This document shows, one piece after another, positions 1-7,263 of a stretch of DNA of 17,860 bases. The DNA comes from an uncultured Acidimicrobiaceae bacterium (GTDB lineage Bacteria; Actinomycetota; Acidimicrobiia; Spongiisociales; UBA5794), in the NCBI GenBank assembly GCA_947258635.1, contig CAMYJM010000098.1:1-17860 (forward strand). The letters are read 5' to 3'. The notes under the pieces were generated by a model. The model was not told the DNA's origin. It did not search any database and was given only the letters and a program-made list of their open reading frames with translations. Position numbers and translations under genes: made by a program. The number at the start of each line of letters is the position of its first letter. Position 1 is the stretch's first letter.

Positions 1-255
1 GAGGAGGGCGGCGCCCACGAGGCCCGCCGTCGACACCTCGCCGGCGTCGATCGACGGGATCAGGACTGCGTCGGTGGCATAGCCGATGGCGTACGCCGAC
101 GCAATGGTCATGACGGCATAGAGCGCGGTACCGGCGAACCCGAGCCCAAACTGGCGGGGAGCACGGCCTAGCTGCCGGCGGATCAACTGCAGCCCGCGGC
201 CGATGACCTTCCGCTCGGCTTGGAGCGACTCCTCGAGGACGGCGTCGGTGGTCAC
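1..255 (-). CDS. ABC exporter, N-terminal part (runs off the left edge)
   Basis: Reading leftward from a GTG at 255, 85 codons stay open to the window edge. The visible protein starts VTTDAVLEESLQAERKVIGR and goes on through a basic segment (RRQLGRAPRQFG) into a hydrophobic helix containing ALYAVMTIASAYAIGYATD, then a second hydrophobic stretch at the edge. A charged N-terminus, a helix ending in a TD pair and a short loop before the next helix is the usual beginning of an ABC-type multidrug or lipid exporter membrane domain. The nucleotide-binding domain would lie outside, so the family call is an inference. The start is supported by a TAGCCT box 6 bases upstream with no Shine-Dalgarno sequence, which suggests a leaderless message. 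Confidence 0.6.
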   Translation of the reverse strand, partial: MTTDAVLEESLQAERKVIGRGLQLIRRQLGRAPRQFGLGFAGTALYAVMTIASAYAIGYATDAVLIPSIDAGEVSTAGLVGAALL

Positions 256-267
256 CCCTAGAGGCTA
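256..267 (-). promoter_or_regulatory. Leaderless -10 box for the ABC exporter gene
   Basis: On the minus strand TAGCCT (267-262) is followed by exactly six bases and then the GTG start at 255. TANNNT at this distance is the classical actinobacterial leaderless arrangement, where transcription starts at or next to the start codon. The same TTTAGCCT string precedes the small membrane protein gene at 3222. No convincing -35 is visible. Confidence 0.5.
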
Positions 268-311
268 AACGCGACCGCGGACCATGAGGTCGGGTACCTA
301 CCAAGTACTAG

Positions 312-343
312 GTATCAAGTACTAAGTACTTAGTACTTGATAC
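312..343. repeat. 32-bp perfect palindrome built of AAGTACT units
   Basis: Bases 312-343 equal their own reverse complement; the axis lies between 327 and 328 in the core AAGTACTT. Half-sites repeat AAGTACT, and a further copy lies outside the palindrome at 303-309. The element is far more AT-rich than its surroundings. It sits between the stop of the thioesterase gene (347) and the promoter of the ABC gene (267), both on the minus strand. It could be an operator for a dimeric repressor, a hairpin-forming end signal for the thioesterase transcript, or a dispersed genomic repeat; the sequence alone does not decide. Confidence 0.8.
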
Positions 344-346
344 TTA

Positions 347-769
347 CTACCGGGCTATGGGGTCGGTGTGGATCGCTTGCATGGCCGCAATGAACTCATC
401 GGGTACCGGCGTGGGGCGAAACGTCCGGGCGTCCACCGTTACGTAGATGATCTTCGCTTCGGTGGTCACTCTGTCGCCCACCCGGGATTTCAGCTCGAAT
501 GTGATCGAGGTCTTGCCGATGCGGCCAATGCGAACGTCGACTTCGAGTGTCTCGAATAGTGTGGCCGTCGCCTTGAAGTCAATCGAGGCGTGGGCAGTCA
601 CGACGTCGTAGCCGGCGGCGTGCGTCACGTCGGCGGTCATGCCCGCCGCCAGGAACAAGTCCGTGATGGCATCGTCGTAGTAGGTCATGTAGTTGCCGTT
701 GAACACGATTCCCTGGGAATCGACGTCGGCATACCGCACACGGCGCTTATAGGTGACCGGCCATGACAT
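347..769 (-). CDS. Acyl-CoA thioesterase, 4HBT/YbgC-FadM hotdog family
   Basis: A 140-residue protein, normal for a single hotdog domain. The N-terminal motif VRYADVDSQGIVFNGNYMTYYDDA (residues 11-34) is the 4-hydroxybenzoyl-CoA thioesterase signature (RY.D.D..G.V....Y); Asp17 is the probable catalytic acid. The middle (VVTAHASIDFKATATLFETLEV) and the IYVTVDARTFRPTPVP end also match the family. These enzymes hydrolyse acyl-CoA thioesters in the cytoplasm; the substrate cannot be told. The ATG at 769 is chosen over an upstream extension because the domain begins right there and a TAGAGT box lies 7 bases upstream; there is no Shine-Dalgarno sequence. It is divergent from the haem-protein gene at 922. 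Confidence 0.85.
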   Translation of the reverse strand: MSWPVTYKRRVRYADVDSQGIVFNGNYMTYYDDAITDLFLAAGMTADVTHAAGYDVVTAHASIDFKATATLFETLEVDVRIGRIGKTSITFELKSRVGDRVTTEAKIIYVTVDARTFRPTPVPDEFIAAMQAIHTDPIAR

Positions 770-776
770 TGGAAGG

Positions 777-782
777 ACTCTA
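777..782 (-). promoter_or_regulatory. Leaderless -10 box for the thioesterase gene
   Basis: Minus-strand TAGAGT (782-777), preceded by CC, lies 7 bases before the ATG at 769. This matches the CCTAGNNT pattern seen before the MBL-fold and MMPL genes in this window, and the gene has no Shine-Dalgarno sequence. Confidence 0.45.
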
Positions 783-921
783 GGAGGGCGGTGGCCCGGT
801 GATTGCCGGCACGCGGTGCGGACCAGTCGTCCCCGCGAATTATCCGAGGCTTTACCCAGGTGGGAAGCAGCCTTTGCACAAGGTGCCATACGGTGCGACG
901 GACTCGCAAAGGAGCGGACAA

Positions 922-1764
922 ATGCGAAAGACTCTCGGTCTGTCGATACTCACGTTGCTGGCAACCGGCTTGATGCTGGTTGTCGTCGGAAGCGCCTCGG
1001 CCGAGCCGAGCTTCGTGGGCGACTTCAACGCGGCCTATCCGGACTCCCCGCTGGTGGGTCAGTGCGCCGTCTGCCACACGGGATCACCCTCGACGGCAAC
1101 CGTGAACAGCTACGGATCCGACTATGCGGCGCTCGGCTTTCAGGCGATTGAAGCCATGGATTCCGACGGCGACGGGGCGGACAACATCACCGAGATCATG
1201 GCCGGGTTCTTGCCCGGTGTAGCCGGCTCCACGCCTCCGCCTCCGCCTCCGACGACGACGGTTCCTCCGACGACGGTTCCTCCGACGACGGTTCCTCCGA
1301 CGACGGTTCCTCCGACGACGGCTCCTCCGACGACGGCTCCTCCGACGACGGTTCCTCCGAAGACGGTTCCTCCGACGACGGCACCGCCCCGGGGCGCCAC
1401 GACCCAGACCTACGACATGATGAATGCGGGGCAGGTGACCATCTCATTCGACGGGAAGCGCATCGTGAACGTTGACGTCGCAGCCAACGACGGGTGGTCT
1501 TGCCACATCGATGAGCAAGGATGGAACGAGGTCGAAGTCGAGTGCCGGGGATTCGGTCAAGAGATCGAATTCGAAGCAGAGGTAGAGCACGACAGGCTCG
1601 AGGTCAGCGTCGAGGTCGACGACGATGACCATGCCGATGGCCACGACGATGACGATGACGACGACCATGGCGATCACGAGGACGACGATGACGACGACCA
1701 TGGCGATCATGACGATGACAACGACCATGACGACGATGATGACGACGACAGGGATGACGACTGA
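922..1764 (+). CDS. Secreted protein with one haem-c motif, EF-hand loop, Pro/Thr linker and Asp/His tail
   Basis: A 280-residue protein. The start at 922 has AAAGGAG (908-914) 7 bases upstream and opens a clear signal peptide (MRKTLGLSILTLLATGLML, cleavage probably after SASA, residue 27). CAVCH at 48-52 is a CxxCH haem c attachment motif. Residues 80-91 (DSDGDGADNITE) form a canonical 12-residue EF-hand loop with ligands D80, D82, D84 and E91. Residues 114-153 are eight VPPTT-type pentapeptides, a rigid extracellular spacer. A small domain I do not recognise follows (about 160-225), with a Cys pair (GWSCHIDE and EVECRG). The last 50 or so residues are almost only Asp and His with a few Gly. 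It is probably exported and may be an electron carrier or metal binder; no function is established. A strong terminator follows. Confidence 0.85.
   Translation: MRKTLGLSILTLLATGLMLVVVGSASAEPSFVGDFNAAYPDSPLVGQCAVCHTGSPSTATVNSYGSDYAALGFQAIEAMDSDGDGADNITEIMAGFLPGVAGSTPPPPPPTTTVPPTTVPPTTVPPTTVPPTTAPPTTAPPTTVPPKTVPPTTAPPRGATTQTYDMMNAGQVTISFDGKRIVNVDVAANDGWSCHIDEQGWNEVEVECRGFGQEIEFEAEVEHDRLEVSVEVDDDDHADGHDDDDDDDHGDHEDDDDDDHGDHDDDNDHDDDDDDDRDDD
1261..1380 (+). repeat. Eight 15-bp tandem repeats encoding (V/A)PP(T/K)T
   Basis: Eight in-frame copies of a 15-base unit (consensus GTTCCTCCGACGACG) encode VPPTT four times, APPTT twice, VPPKT once and VPPTT once. The unit is a multiple of three, so copy-number change keeps the frame. 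It encodes the linker between the haem/EF-hand half and the C-terminal half of the secreted protein. Confidence 0.95.
1617..1761 (+). repeat. Low-complexity GAC/GAT tract encoding an Asp/His-rich C-terminus
   Basis: About 145 bases made mainly of GAC, GAT and CAT/CAC codons encode runs of four to seven Asp broken by HGDH, HADGH, NDH and a single Arg near the end. Degenerate units such as DDDDDDHGDH recur twice. The tract is in frame to the stop at 1762-1764. The product would be extremely acidic, able to bind divalent cations. Confidence 0.9.
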
Positions 1765-1784
1765 CCCAGCCGAGATCCGGTCAG

Positions 1785-1812
1785 AAGAAGGGGCTCATTC
1801 GAGCCCCTTCTT
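1785..1812. terminator. Rho-independent terminator, probably bidirectional
   Basis: Twelve perfect base pairs (1785-1796 with 1801-1812) close the loop ATTC. The arm starts AAGAAGGGG and ends CCCCTTCTT, so A-runs and T-runs flank the GC core on both strands. It lies between the stops of two convergent genes (1764 plus, 1877 minus) and can serve both. Confidence 0.9.
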
Positions 1813-1876
1813 TGCTGTTCACCGGGGTATCACGCGTCACGACACATGTGGCACGGGCTTCCGGCGTGGGACGTCG

Positions 1877-2317
1877 CTAGCTGGCGGCGGGTCTGGCTTC
1901 CGTTGCGACCGAATCTGTTGCTCTGCGGCGCGCCAGGGCCAGGCTCACCAGTGACGCGAATGCATTGGAATCGGCCGGCCACTTCAACATGAATTCCTGG
2001 GCCCCGGCCCTGACGGCCTCGAGGGCGATCTGAGGATCGTCGTGGCTGCTGACGACGATGACCGGCACTTCCGGCGCGTGGGCGACAATTGCCTCAACCG
2101 CTTCGATGCCGGTGGCATCGGGCAGGGTCAGATCGAGGAGGATGCAGTCGGGCTGCCACTTCTCGATCAGGATGAGGGCGTCGCGCAGCTGCGGCACCAT
2201 GCCCACTTTGTAGTCCGGGATGCCGATGTCGCTCAGCATCGTCATCATTATTCGAGCGTGTAGCGGGGAGTCCTCCACGATGAGGATCGAGGGTGGGACA
2301 TTTGATTTACTAGTCAC
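1877..2317 (-). CDS. Single-domain response regulator (CheY-like receiver)
   Basis: A 146-residue protein that is almost only a receiver domain. Counting from the GTG, the acidic pair is E15-D16 (ILIVEDS), the phospho-acceptor is D62 (ILLDLTLPD), the switch Ser is S90 or S91 (VVSSHDD), and K112 is the conserved Lys (EFMLKWPAD, with a Trp between Lys and Pro). No DNA-binding or enzymatic output domain follows, only a short Ala/Arg-rich tail. It therefore probably acts through protein contacts or as a phosphorelay partner; no kinase is visible nearby. The GTG at 2317 has GGGGAG three bases upstream; a TTG at 2347 would add ten residues and cannot be excluded. Confidence 0.85.
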   Translation of the reverse strand: MTSKSNVPPSILIVEDSPLHARIMMTMLSDIGIPDYKVGMVPQLRDALILIEKWQPDCILLDLTLPDATGIEAVEAIVAHAPEVPVIVVSSHDDPQIALEAVRAGAQEFMLKWPADSNAFASLVSLALARRRATDSVATEARPAAS

Positions 2318-2463
2318 AGGCTCCCCGGACAACTTGCTGCCTAACAACGTGTTTCAAGGCCTGATGGGGTGATCGGCAGGTTCCGGCTCGTTCTTGAATA
2401 ATCGTGCGGCTTTCGTCGCATGGATCGCTTGGTTTCTCTCCACTAGGTTGGCCGGAGCTGCGA

Positions 2464-3186
2464 TTGAGAGATCTCTTGGGCCCACAGTCCGGGTTTCAGA
2501 TGTTGCGCGACGCCGGGCTTGTAATGCAGGCGACATTCTCAGTCGCGGATCTGCCCGCCGAGGTCGTCGATCCGCTGGCAGCCGCCGGAGTAGCCGTTGG
2601 CGACTTTCAGAATCTGGTGCTTCTCGGCCAGGGCGGGCCGGCGCTCTGGAAATACATCGCACAGGCCGGAGTGGCGACGAACCACCCGTTCGATGACGTG
2701 TCCAGACAGCTGGCGGAGCGCTTCGTCGTCGATCATCTCGGCGGGCCGGCGTGGCAAGTCGTCTACCCGGGCCCGGCTGTCCTGCCGCTGGGCCGGTTGG
2801 CCGAGCTGGCCGGATGGGGGCGGGCCTCCCCGCTCGGCCTGACCATCAACGACGAGTACGGGCTGTGGCTGGCGCATCGCGTGGCCTTCTTCGTCGACGC
2901 ACCGTTACCGATGATTGAGTCGCCGACTTTTCCCCATCCATGCGACTCGTGCGATAGCAAGCCGTGCGTGGCGGCCTGTCCCGTTGGCGCGGTCGACGCC
3001 AACTCCGGGTTCAACGTGGTCGCCTGTACCGAGTTTCGGGTCCTCGACGGGTCCGCCTGCGCCTTGCAGTGTCTGGCCCGGTTGGCGTGCCCGGTCGGGG
3101 TGGAGCACCGATACGGCACCGCCCAGATGACGCACCACTACGCCTCCGGATTGGCTTCGATTCGGCGCTACCTCAACTCCTCGTAG
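2464..3186 (+). CDS. Ferredoxin-like iron-sulfur protein related to the QueG C-terminal region
   Basis: About 240 residues. Near the C-terminus CDSCDSKPCVAACPVGAV is a CxxCxxxxCxxxCP cluster motif, followed by further cysteines (ACTEFR, SACALQCLARLACPVG), which could hold a second cluster. The earlier part (FQNLVLLGQGGPALWKYI, then HPFDDVSRQLAERFV) resembles the small ferredoxin-like proteins kin to epoxyqueuosine reductase, without the cobalamin-binding part of full-length QueG, so I do not call it queG. The electron partner is unknown. The start is uncertain: TTG at 2464 has GGAG six bases upstream; ATG at 2500 lacks a ribosome site; GTG at 2404 would give an N-terminus outside the homologous region. 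Confidence 0.7.
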   Translation: MRDLLGPQSGFQMLRDAGLVMQATFSVADLPAEVVDPLAAAGVAVGDFQNLVLLGQGGPALWKYIAQAGVATNHPFDDVSRQLAERFVVDHLGGPAWQVVYPGPAVLPLGRLAELAGWGRASPLGLTINDEYGLWLAHRVAFFVDAPLPMIESPTFPHPCDSCDSKPCVAACPVGAVDANSGFNVVACTEFRVLDGSACALQCLARLACPVGVEHRYGTAQMTHHYASGLASIRRYLNSS

Positions 3187-3209
3187 CCGGCGCACCGGCT
3201 CCCGCCGTT

Positions 3210-3215
3210 TAGCCT
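3210..3215 (+). promoter_or_regulatory. Leaderless -10 box for the small membrane protein gene
   Basis: TAGCCT is followed by six bases and the ATG at 3222. The context TTTAGCCT is identical to that before the ABC gene at 255. There is no Shine-Dalgarno sequence, so this gene may have its own transcript although it follows the ferredoxin-like gene by 35 bases. Confidence 0.45.
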
Positions 3216-3221
3216 GGCGTG

Positions 3222-3545
3222 ATGCAGCGAACCGCATTGGGCACTATTGCTCTGGCTCTCATGGCCGCCGGATCCTTGGGCGCCTTCACGGGCGTCTTCG
3301 GCGAGGACTCGCTCTGGTGGGGCGGGGTGTCACTGCGGGCCGGCGCGATCCTCGGGGTCTTCTGGCTGGTCATCCCCAAAGCCCGCCACGTTCCCCGCTT
3401 TCTGTGGGTCGGGTTGGGGATCTTCGCGGGAGTGCTCGCGATTCGTCCACGCCTGGTTCTTCTGGGACTCGGGCTCGCGTTTGTCGCAATGGTCGTGGTC
3501 GCCCTCGCCCAAAGAAGAACCACCTCACGGCGGACTCGCAGCTAG
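3222..3545 (+). CDS. Small integral membrane protein, unknown function
   Basis: A 107-residue protein with about four hydrophobic segments: ALGTIALALMAAGSLGAFTG near the N-terminus, LRAGAILGVFWLVI, FLWVGLGIFAGVLAI and LVLLGLGLAFVAMVVVALA. It ends in a short basic tail (RRTTSRRTRS), which would face the cytoplasm. I do not recognise a named family. The ATG at 3222 directly follows an in-frame GTG at 3219; the TAGCCT spacing favours the ATG. It ends 46 bases before the stop of the convergent hydrolase. Confidence 0.65.
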   Translation: MQRTALGTIALALMAAGSLGAFTGVFGEDSLWWGGVSLRAGAILGVFWLVIPKARHVPRFLWVGLGIFAGVLAIRPRLVLLGLGLAFVAMVVVALAQRRTTSRRTRS

Positions 3546-3591
3546 CGGTCCGAACCTCTCGCAGCACGCGCCACGCGGTCCCGGCTCCGAT

Positions 3592-4413
3592 TCAGATGGC
3601 GAAATGGAGCCCCTCGTAGGCGGCGAGCGTTGCCGGGAACCTGGCGGCGGCGCGCTCGATGAGCCGGCTCAGGGCCTCATCGGTCCGTGACGGGTCGTGC
3701 GAGGTGAGGATGAGTTGCCCAACCCCGGCTCGCTCGGCGAGGTTCACGGCGTCTTGCCAGCTGCTGTGGCCCCACCCCTCGTACAGCTCGTGGTGCTCCT
3801 GAGGCGTGTACTGGGCATCGTGCAGCAGGTAGTCGGCGCCGGTAGCGAATCCCACCAGATTGTCGTCGACATCCACGTCGCCGGCTTCGTGGTCCGTGGC
3901 GATCACCACCGTTGCCCGGGGACCTTCGATCCGATATCCGGTGGCGCCCTGAGGATGGGTCAGCTTCGCCATCGTGATGCGCAGTGGACCGATTTCGATC
4001 GGAGCGAAATCCAGGTCAATGTACTCCTTCGAGGACGGCGTCTCGGCCAACGGAACTGGAAACCACGGCGCCCGGTAGATACCGCCGATGGCGTCTTTCA
4101 GGCTCATGGCATCGGGCGGTACCCCATAGAAAGTGAAGGCGTTGGCTTCCCGATACATGGGCTTGAAGAACTGCAGACCCTGGATGTGGTCGAGGTGATA
4201 GTGCGTCAGGAAAATGTGGTACTGCTGCGGTTCCGCAGTATCGAGATCGTCGACTGCAGCCACCCCTGTGCCGGCGTCGATGAGCACGGTGACGTTGTCG
4301 CCCAGCGGGATCATGAAGGATGTGGTGCTCCCTCCGTAGACCAGCATGTCCGGGCCCGACACCGGCCACGAGCCACGGGCGCCAAGAACGGTGAAAGTCA
4401 GCCCCTCGTCCAT
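3592..4413 (-). CDS. Metallo-beta-lactamase-fold hydrolase (PhnP/RNase Z-like)
   Basis: A 273-residue cytoplasmic protein. Residues 5-32 (TFTVLGARGSWPVSG then YGGSTTS) and LIDAGTG (44-50) are the beginning typical of phosphodiesterase-type MBL proteins. HYHLDH at 71-76 gives the metal ligands H71, H73, D75 and H76; later THPQGATGYRIE, IATDHEAGD, LLHDAQYT and GWGHSSW hold the remaining ligand candidates; SHDPSRTDEAL is near the end. The architecture resembles PhnP-like cyclic phosphodiesterases and RNase Z relatives more than beta-lactamases; the substrate is unknown. The ATG start is supported by a TAGGAT box 6 bases upstream. It is divergent from ltrA. Confidence 0.8.
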   Translation of the reverse strand: MDEGLTFTVLGARGSWPVSGPDMLVYGGSTTSFMIPLGDNVTVLIDAGTGVAAVDDLDTAEPQQYHIFLTHYHLDHIQGLQFFKPMYREANAFTFYGVPPDAMSLKDAIGGIYRAPWFPVPLAETPSSKEYIDLDFAPIEIGPLRITMAKLTHPQGATGYRIEGPRATVVIATDHEAGDVDVDDNLVGFATGADYLLHDAQYTPQEHHELYEGWGHSSWQDAVNLAERAGVGQLILTSHDPSRTDEALSRLIERAAARFPATLAAYEGLHFAI

Positions 4414-4419
4414 GGCGCG

Positions 4420-4425
4420 ATCCTA
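4420..4425 (-). promoter_or_regulatory. Leaderless -10 box for the MBL-fold gene
   Basis: Minus-strand CCTAGGAT, with TAGGAT at 4425-4420, then six bases (CGCGCC) and the ATG at 4413. There is no Shine-Dalgarno sequence. It is the best match in the window to the TANNNT leaderless pattern. Confidence 0.55.
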
Positions 4426-4523
4426 GGGCCTGTCCCTTTGCCGTAACACGCGGTCACTGATCGCACGGCGCGTTAATGTCTGGCGAGGGGAGATCAACGG
4501 CGAGTTCGATGAGGTGGAAAGAG

Positions 4524-5690
4524 ATGCGGATACCTTCAGTGAGGGCGCCCCGGCTGCGCACCGCCGCGCTGGAGCAAAGCCACCGCCAAGCTACGTGGCT
4601 GGAGCTGTTCTACGACCTGGTTTTCGTCGTTGCCGTCGGCCAGCTCGGCCACCGTCTCGCCAGCCATCACGATGCCGCCGGGGTATGGACCTTCATCGGC
4701 CTGTTCATTGCGCTGTGGTGGACGTGGGCGTCGTACACGTTCTACGCCGACCGCTACGACACGGACGACCTGGGCCAGCGGGTGCTGGCGGTGGCCCAGA
4801 TGGTCTCGGTCACCCTGATGGCCGCCAGCATCGGTGCCGAGGATTCCCTCACATCGTTTGCCGTCGCCTACGTCCTGGCATGGCTGGTCCTGCTGACCAT
4901 GTACTGGCGCGCTTACCGCCACGTCGAAGTCAGCCGGGTATTGGTCGGCGGCTACCTGCAGGGCTTCGCTGCCGGCCTGGCGTTCTGGGTCGTGTCTATC
5001 TGGGTGCCGGGGCCGACGAAATACGTGCTGTGGGCGATCGGCTTGGCGATTCAGCTCTACACGCCGTGGCGGGTCCGCGAGCATCAGAAGAAGGTGCCGC
5101 TGAGCGTGTCGCACCTGCCGGAGCGGTTCGGTCTCTTCACGATCCTCGTCCTCGGCGAGTCGCTGGTGGCAGTGGTAGCCGCACTGTCCCATGGGCATTG
5201 GGAGTTGGGCCTGACGATCGGGGGGATCCTCGGCGTTCTCGTTGCGAGCGCGATGTGGTGGCTCTACTTCGACAACCAGGAAGGCAGGGTCGTGCGGCGC
5301 CGGGAGGGTCAGCTCAAGGCGTGGCAGCCGACGGTGTGGATCTACAGCCATCTACCGCTGGTAATCGCCATCACATCCATGGGCATCGGTCTCGAGTTCA
5401 TAGTTGCCCAGGAGACGGAGAGCGGAGGGCGCTGGATGATGGGGGCGGGGGTTGCCGCGGCGTTCGTCGCGATGGCCCTCCTCGCCTTTGCGACCGATCG
5501 GGGGCACGATGACCTGGACAAGAAGCAGGCCTACGCCCGGATCACCAGCGGTGTTGTGGTGCTGCTGATCACAATGGTCGCGGCGGGGTGGGCCGCCAAC
5601 GCCTTCTTGGTGGCCCTGCTGATCGTGGCCGCGGCCCAGATCGCCTACGACCTGATGATCGGGATGGGCTCGGCGACCGTCAGCGAGTAG
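4524..5690 (+). CDS. ltrA: LtrA family membrane protein (low temperature requirement A)
   Basis: 388 residues. The family hallmark HRQATWLELFYDLVFVVAVG lies near the N-terminus, followed by many hydrophobic helices, the segment LSVSHLPERFGLFTILVLGE, and WWLYFDNQEGR in the second half. All are typical of LtrA, a polytopic inner membrane protein first linked to cold growth in Listeria; its biochemical role is not established. Length fits the family. The ATG at 4524 is chosen because AGGTGG (4512-4517) lies six bases upstream and the family motif begins about 20 residues in. An in-frame ATG at 4476 overlaps a -10-like TAATGT (4474-4479), which argues against it. The stop is two bases from that of the convergent methyltransferase. 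Confidence 0.85.
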   Translation: MRIPSVRAPRLRTAALEQSHRQATWLELFYDLVFVVAVGQLGHRLASHHDAAGVWTFIGLFIALWWTWASYTFYADRYDTDDLGQRVLAVAQMVSVTLMAASIGAEDSLTSFAVAYVLAWLVLLTMYWRAYRHVEVSRVLVGGYLQGFAAGLAFWVVSIWVPGPTKYVLWAIGLAIQLYTPWRVREHQKKVPLSVSHLPERFGLFTILVLGESLVAVVAALSHGHWELGLTIGGILGVLVASAMWWLYFDNQEGRVVRRREGQLKAWQPTVWIYSHLPLVIAITSMGIGLEFIVAQETESGGRWMMGAGVAAAFVAMALLAFATDRGHDDLDKKQAYARITSGVVVLLITMVAAGWAANAFLVALLIVAAAQIAYDLMIGMGSATVSE

Positions 5691-5692
5691 CG

Positions 5693-7216
5693 CTACTGGA
5701 ATTGGGCCGGTTCGATCTCAGCGCGGCGCCGCGCCATGAAATCCTGCAACTCGGCGTCGATGGCGTCGTCGAGGCCGGGGTCTTCGTAACGTTCCAGCAG
5801 GTCATGCCATGCGGCGGTGGCGCGGGTCGTTGAGTCGTTCGCTCCGGCGGCGGCCCATTGGGCGTATGAATCGTGATCGAAGAGGGGAGTGCGATGGAAC
5901 GCCGTGCGGAACCGGTCGAGCGTGTGCGCCGTGCCGAGATGGTGACCGCCGGGCGGCACCTCGTCGAGTACCGCGTCGAGCGCCCACTCATCTTCATCCC
6001 AGGAGACACCTTCAGCCAGCGCCAAGAGCACGCCGCACAGCTCGAGGTCCATGGCGAACTTCTCGTACCCGGTGGTCAGGCCGTTCTCCAGCCATCCCGC
6101 CGCATGGAGGATGAAGTTCGGCTTTGCCAGCATCGACGGCAGCATGGCGATGGCGGCCTCGATTCCGGCCTGCATGTCGGTGGTTTTCGACGAGACGTAG
6201 GAACCTGCGGCGCGAAAGGGCATCTCGTAATAGAGCGCCATCTGGGCGCACAGCGCCTGGGCGAGCACGCTCTCGGCGCTTCCGAACACCGGCGACCCAC
6301 TTTGCAGGTCGAGTGTGGCCAGAAACGGGCCGTAGATGCACGGCGTCCCGGGGTTGAGCAACTGGGCGTACACCAGGGTTCCCAGCACCTCGGCGTTCGC
6401 CTGGGCCACCGTGCCGAGCACGGCTGCGGGTCCCATGGCGCCCGCCAGGATGAAGGGGGTCAGCACGAGTGCCTGATTGTTGCCGCCGTACGCTCGGAGG
6501 GCGCCGAGCATCCGATCGTCGAGGCGGCGCGGGCTCGAGATGTTGATCACAGCCATCAGGAAATGCTCGGTGGCAACTCGCTCTGCCCCGTGGACGATCC
6601 GAGCCATCGCCACGCTGTCCTCGGCAGACACGCCGACCGGGTAGTGGCCCATCATCGGTTTGGTACCCCACCGAATGTGGGCGTAGTTGATGTCGAGGGC
6701 GCGCTCCTGGAACGGCACATCGGACGGAGTCACGATTTCGGTGCCCTGGTTGTGCAAGTAGGGGGTGGCGTTCGACATTTTGACGAAGTTCACCAGGTCG
6801 GCATATTGGCCCTCGCGGCGTCCCTTTTCGGCGTCCATCACGTAGGGGGGGCCGGCGACCGGAGCCAGCACGATGTTGTTGCCGCCGTACGTGACGGCCC
6901 TTGCCGGATCGCGCCCGGCGTGGGTGAACTGAGGTGGTGCCAGCGCCAGCGCCGCCTCCACCATCTCGGGGTCGAAGCGAACCACCTGTTCGTCATCCAC
7001 GCGAGCGCCGGCGGCCCGCAGCGTGGCGAGTGCCGAATCGTCGTAGAAGGCCATACCCGCCTCGGCGAGGATTCGCAGTGACACGTCGTGGATCTTGTCC
7101 GCTTGTTCTGCGGTGGCGATGGTGTATTGCGGCAGGTCCAACGTGGGCTGCAAGATCACCCCGACGTCGGGCTGGGTGGAACGCTTCCGGCGTCCGCGGC
7201 GTCGCGGCTGTGTCAT
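5693..7216 (-). CDS. MttB superfamily methyltransferase, non-pyrrolysine type
   Basis: 507 residues, close to the length of trimethylamine methyltransferase MttB. Family features include the segment around HNQGTEIVTPSDVPFQERAL, then GTLVYAQLLNPGTPCIYGPF, PVFGSAESVLAQALCAQMAL and PFRAAGSYVSSKTTDMQAG (about residues 333-351). In methanogen MttB the pyrrolysine lies at about this place (near 334); here the frame is open without any TAG, so this is the pyrrolysine-free branch (COG5598/MtgB-like). Characterised members demethylate quaternary amines such as glycine betaine and pass the methyl group to a corrinoid protein; the substrate here is unknown. No corrinoid protein or methylcobamide transferase gene is visible nearby. 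It is divergent from arsC, with 47 bases between the starts, and has no clear Shine-Dalgarno sequence. Confidence 0.8.
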   Translation of the reverse strand: MTQPRRRGRRKRSTQPDVGVILQPTLDLPQYTIATAEQADKIHDVSLRILAEAGMAFYDDSALATLRAAGARVDDEQVVRFDPEMVEAALALAPPQFTHAGRDPARAVTYGGNNIVLAPVAGPPYVMDAEKGRREGQYADLVNFVKMSNATPYLHNQGTEIVTPSDVPFQERALDINYAHIRWGTKPMMGHYPVGVSAEDSVAMARIVHGAERVATEHFLMAVINISSPRRLDDRMLGALRAYGGNNQALVLTPFILAGAMGPAAVLGTVAQANAEVLGTLVYAQLLNPGTPCIYGPFLATLDLQSGSPVFGSAESVLAQALCAQMALYYEMPFRAAGSYVSSKTTDMQAGIEAAIAMLPSMLAKPNFILHAAGWLENGLTTGYEKFAMDLELCGVLLALAEGVSWDEDEWALDAVLDEVPPGGHHLGTAHTLDRFRTAFHRTPLFDHDSYAQWAAAGANDSTTRATAAWHDLLERYEDPGLDDAIDAELQDFMARRRAEIEPAQFQ

Positions 7217-7252
7217 TGCGCCGGTATCGTCGTCGTCACCGACCCGTCCCGC

Positions 7253-7258
7253 AAGGAG
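7253..7258 (+). promoter_or_regulatory. Ribosome binding site fixing the arsC start
   Basis: AAGGAG five bases before the ATG at 7264. This strong site lies upstream of the in-frame TGA, so translation is set up to begin before it. No comparable site lies before any start codon downstream of the TGA. Confidence 0.85.
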
Positions 7259-7263
7259 CAGTC

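Noticed and set aside
1140..1728. Minus-strand frames rich in VVGGT, SSEEP or VVIV repeats opposite the secreted protein
   Set aside because: They are reverse readings of the 15-bp repeat and the Asp-rich tract, without starts or ribosome sites.
4476..4523. ltrA start at ATG 4476
   Set aside because: No ribosome site, overlaps a TAATGT -10-like box, and adds residues upstream of the usual family start; ATG 4524 has AGGTGG at good spacing.
5873..7081. Long plus-strand open frame opposite the MttB homologue
   Set aside because: Its translation is Arg/His/Gly-rich with no family resemblance; an antisense frame produced by high third-position GC of the real gene.
5693..7216. Pyrrolysine in the MttB homologue
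   Set aside because: No in-frame TAG occurs; the region matching the Pyl site reads GSYVSSKTTD without interruption.
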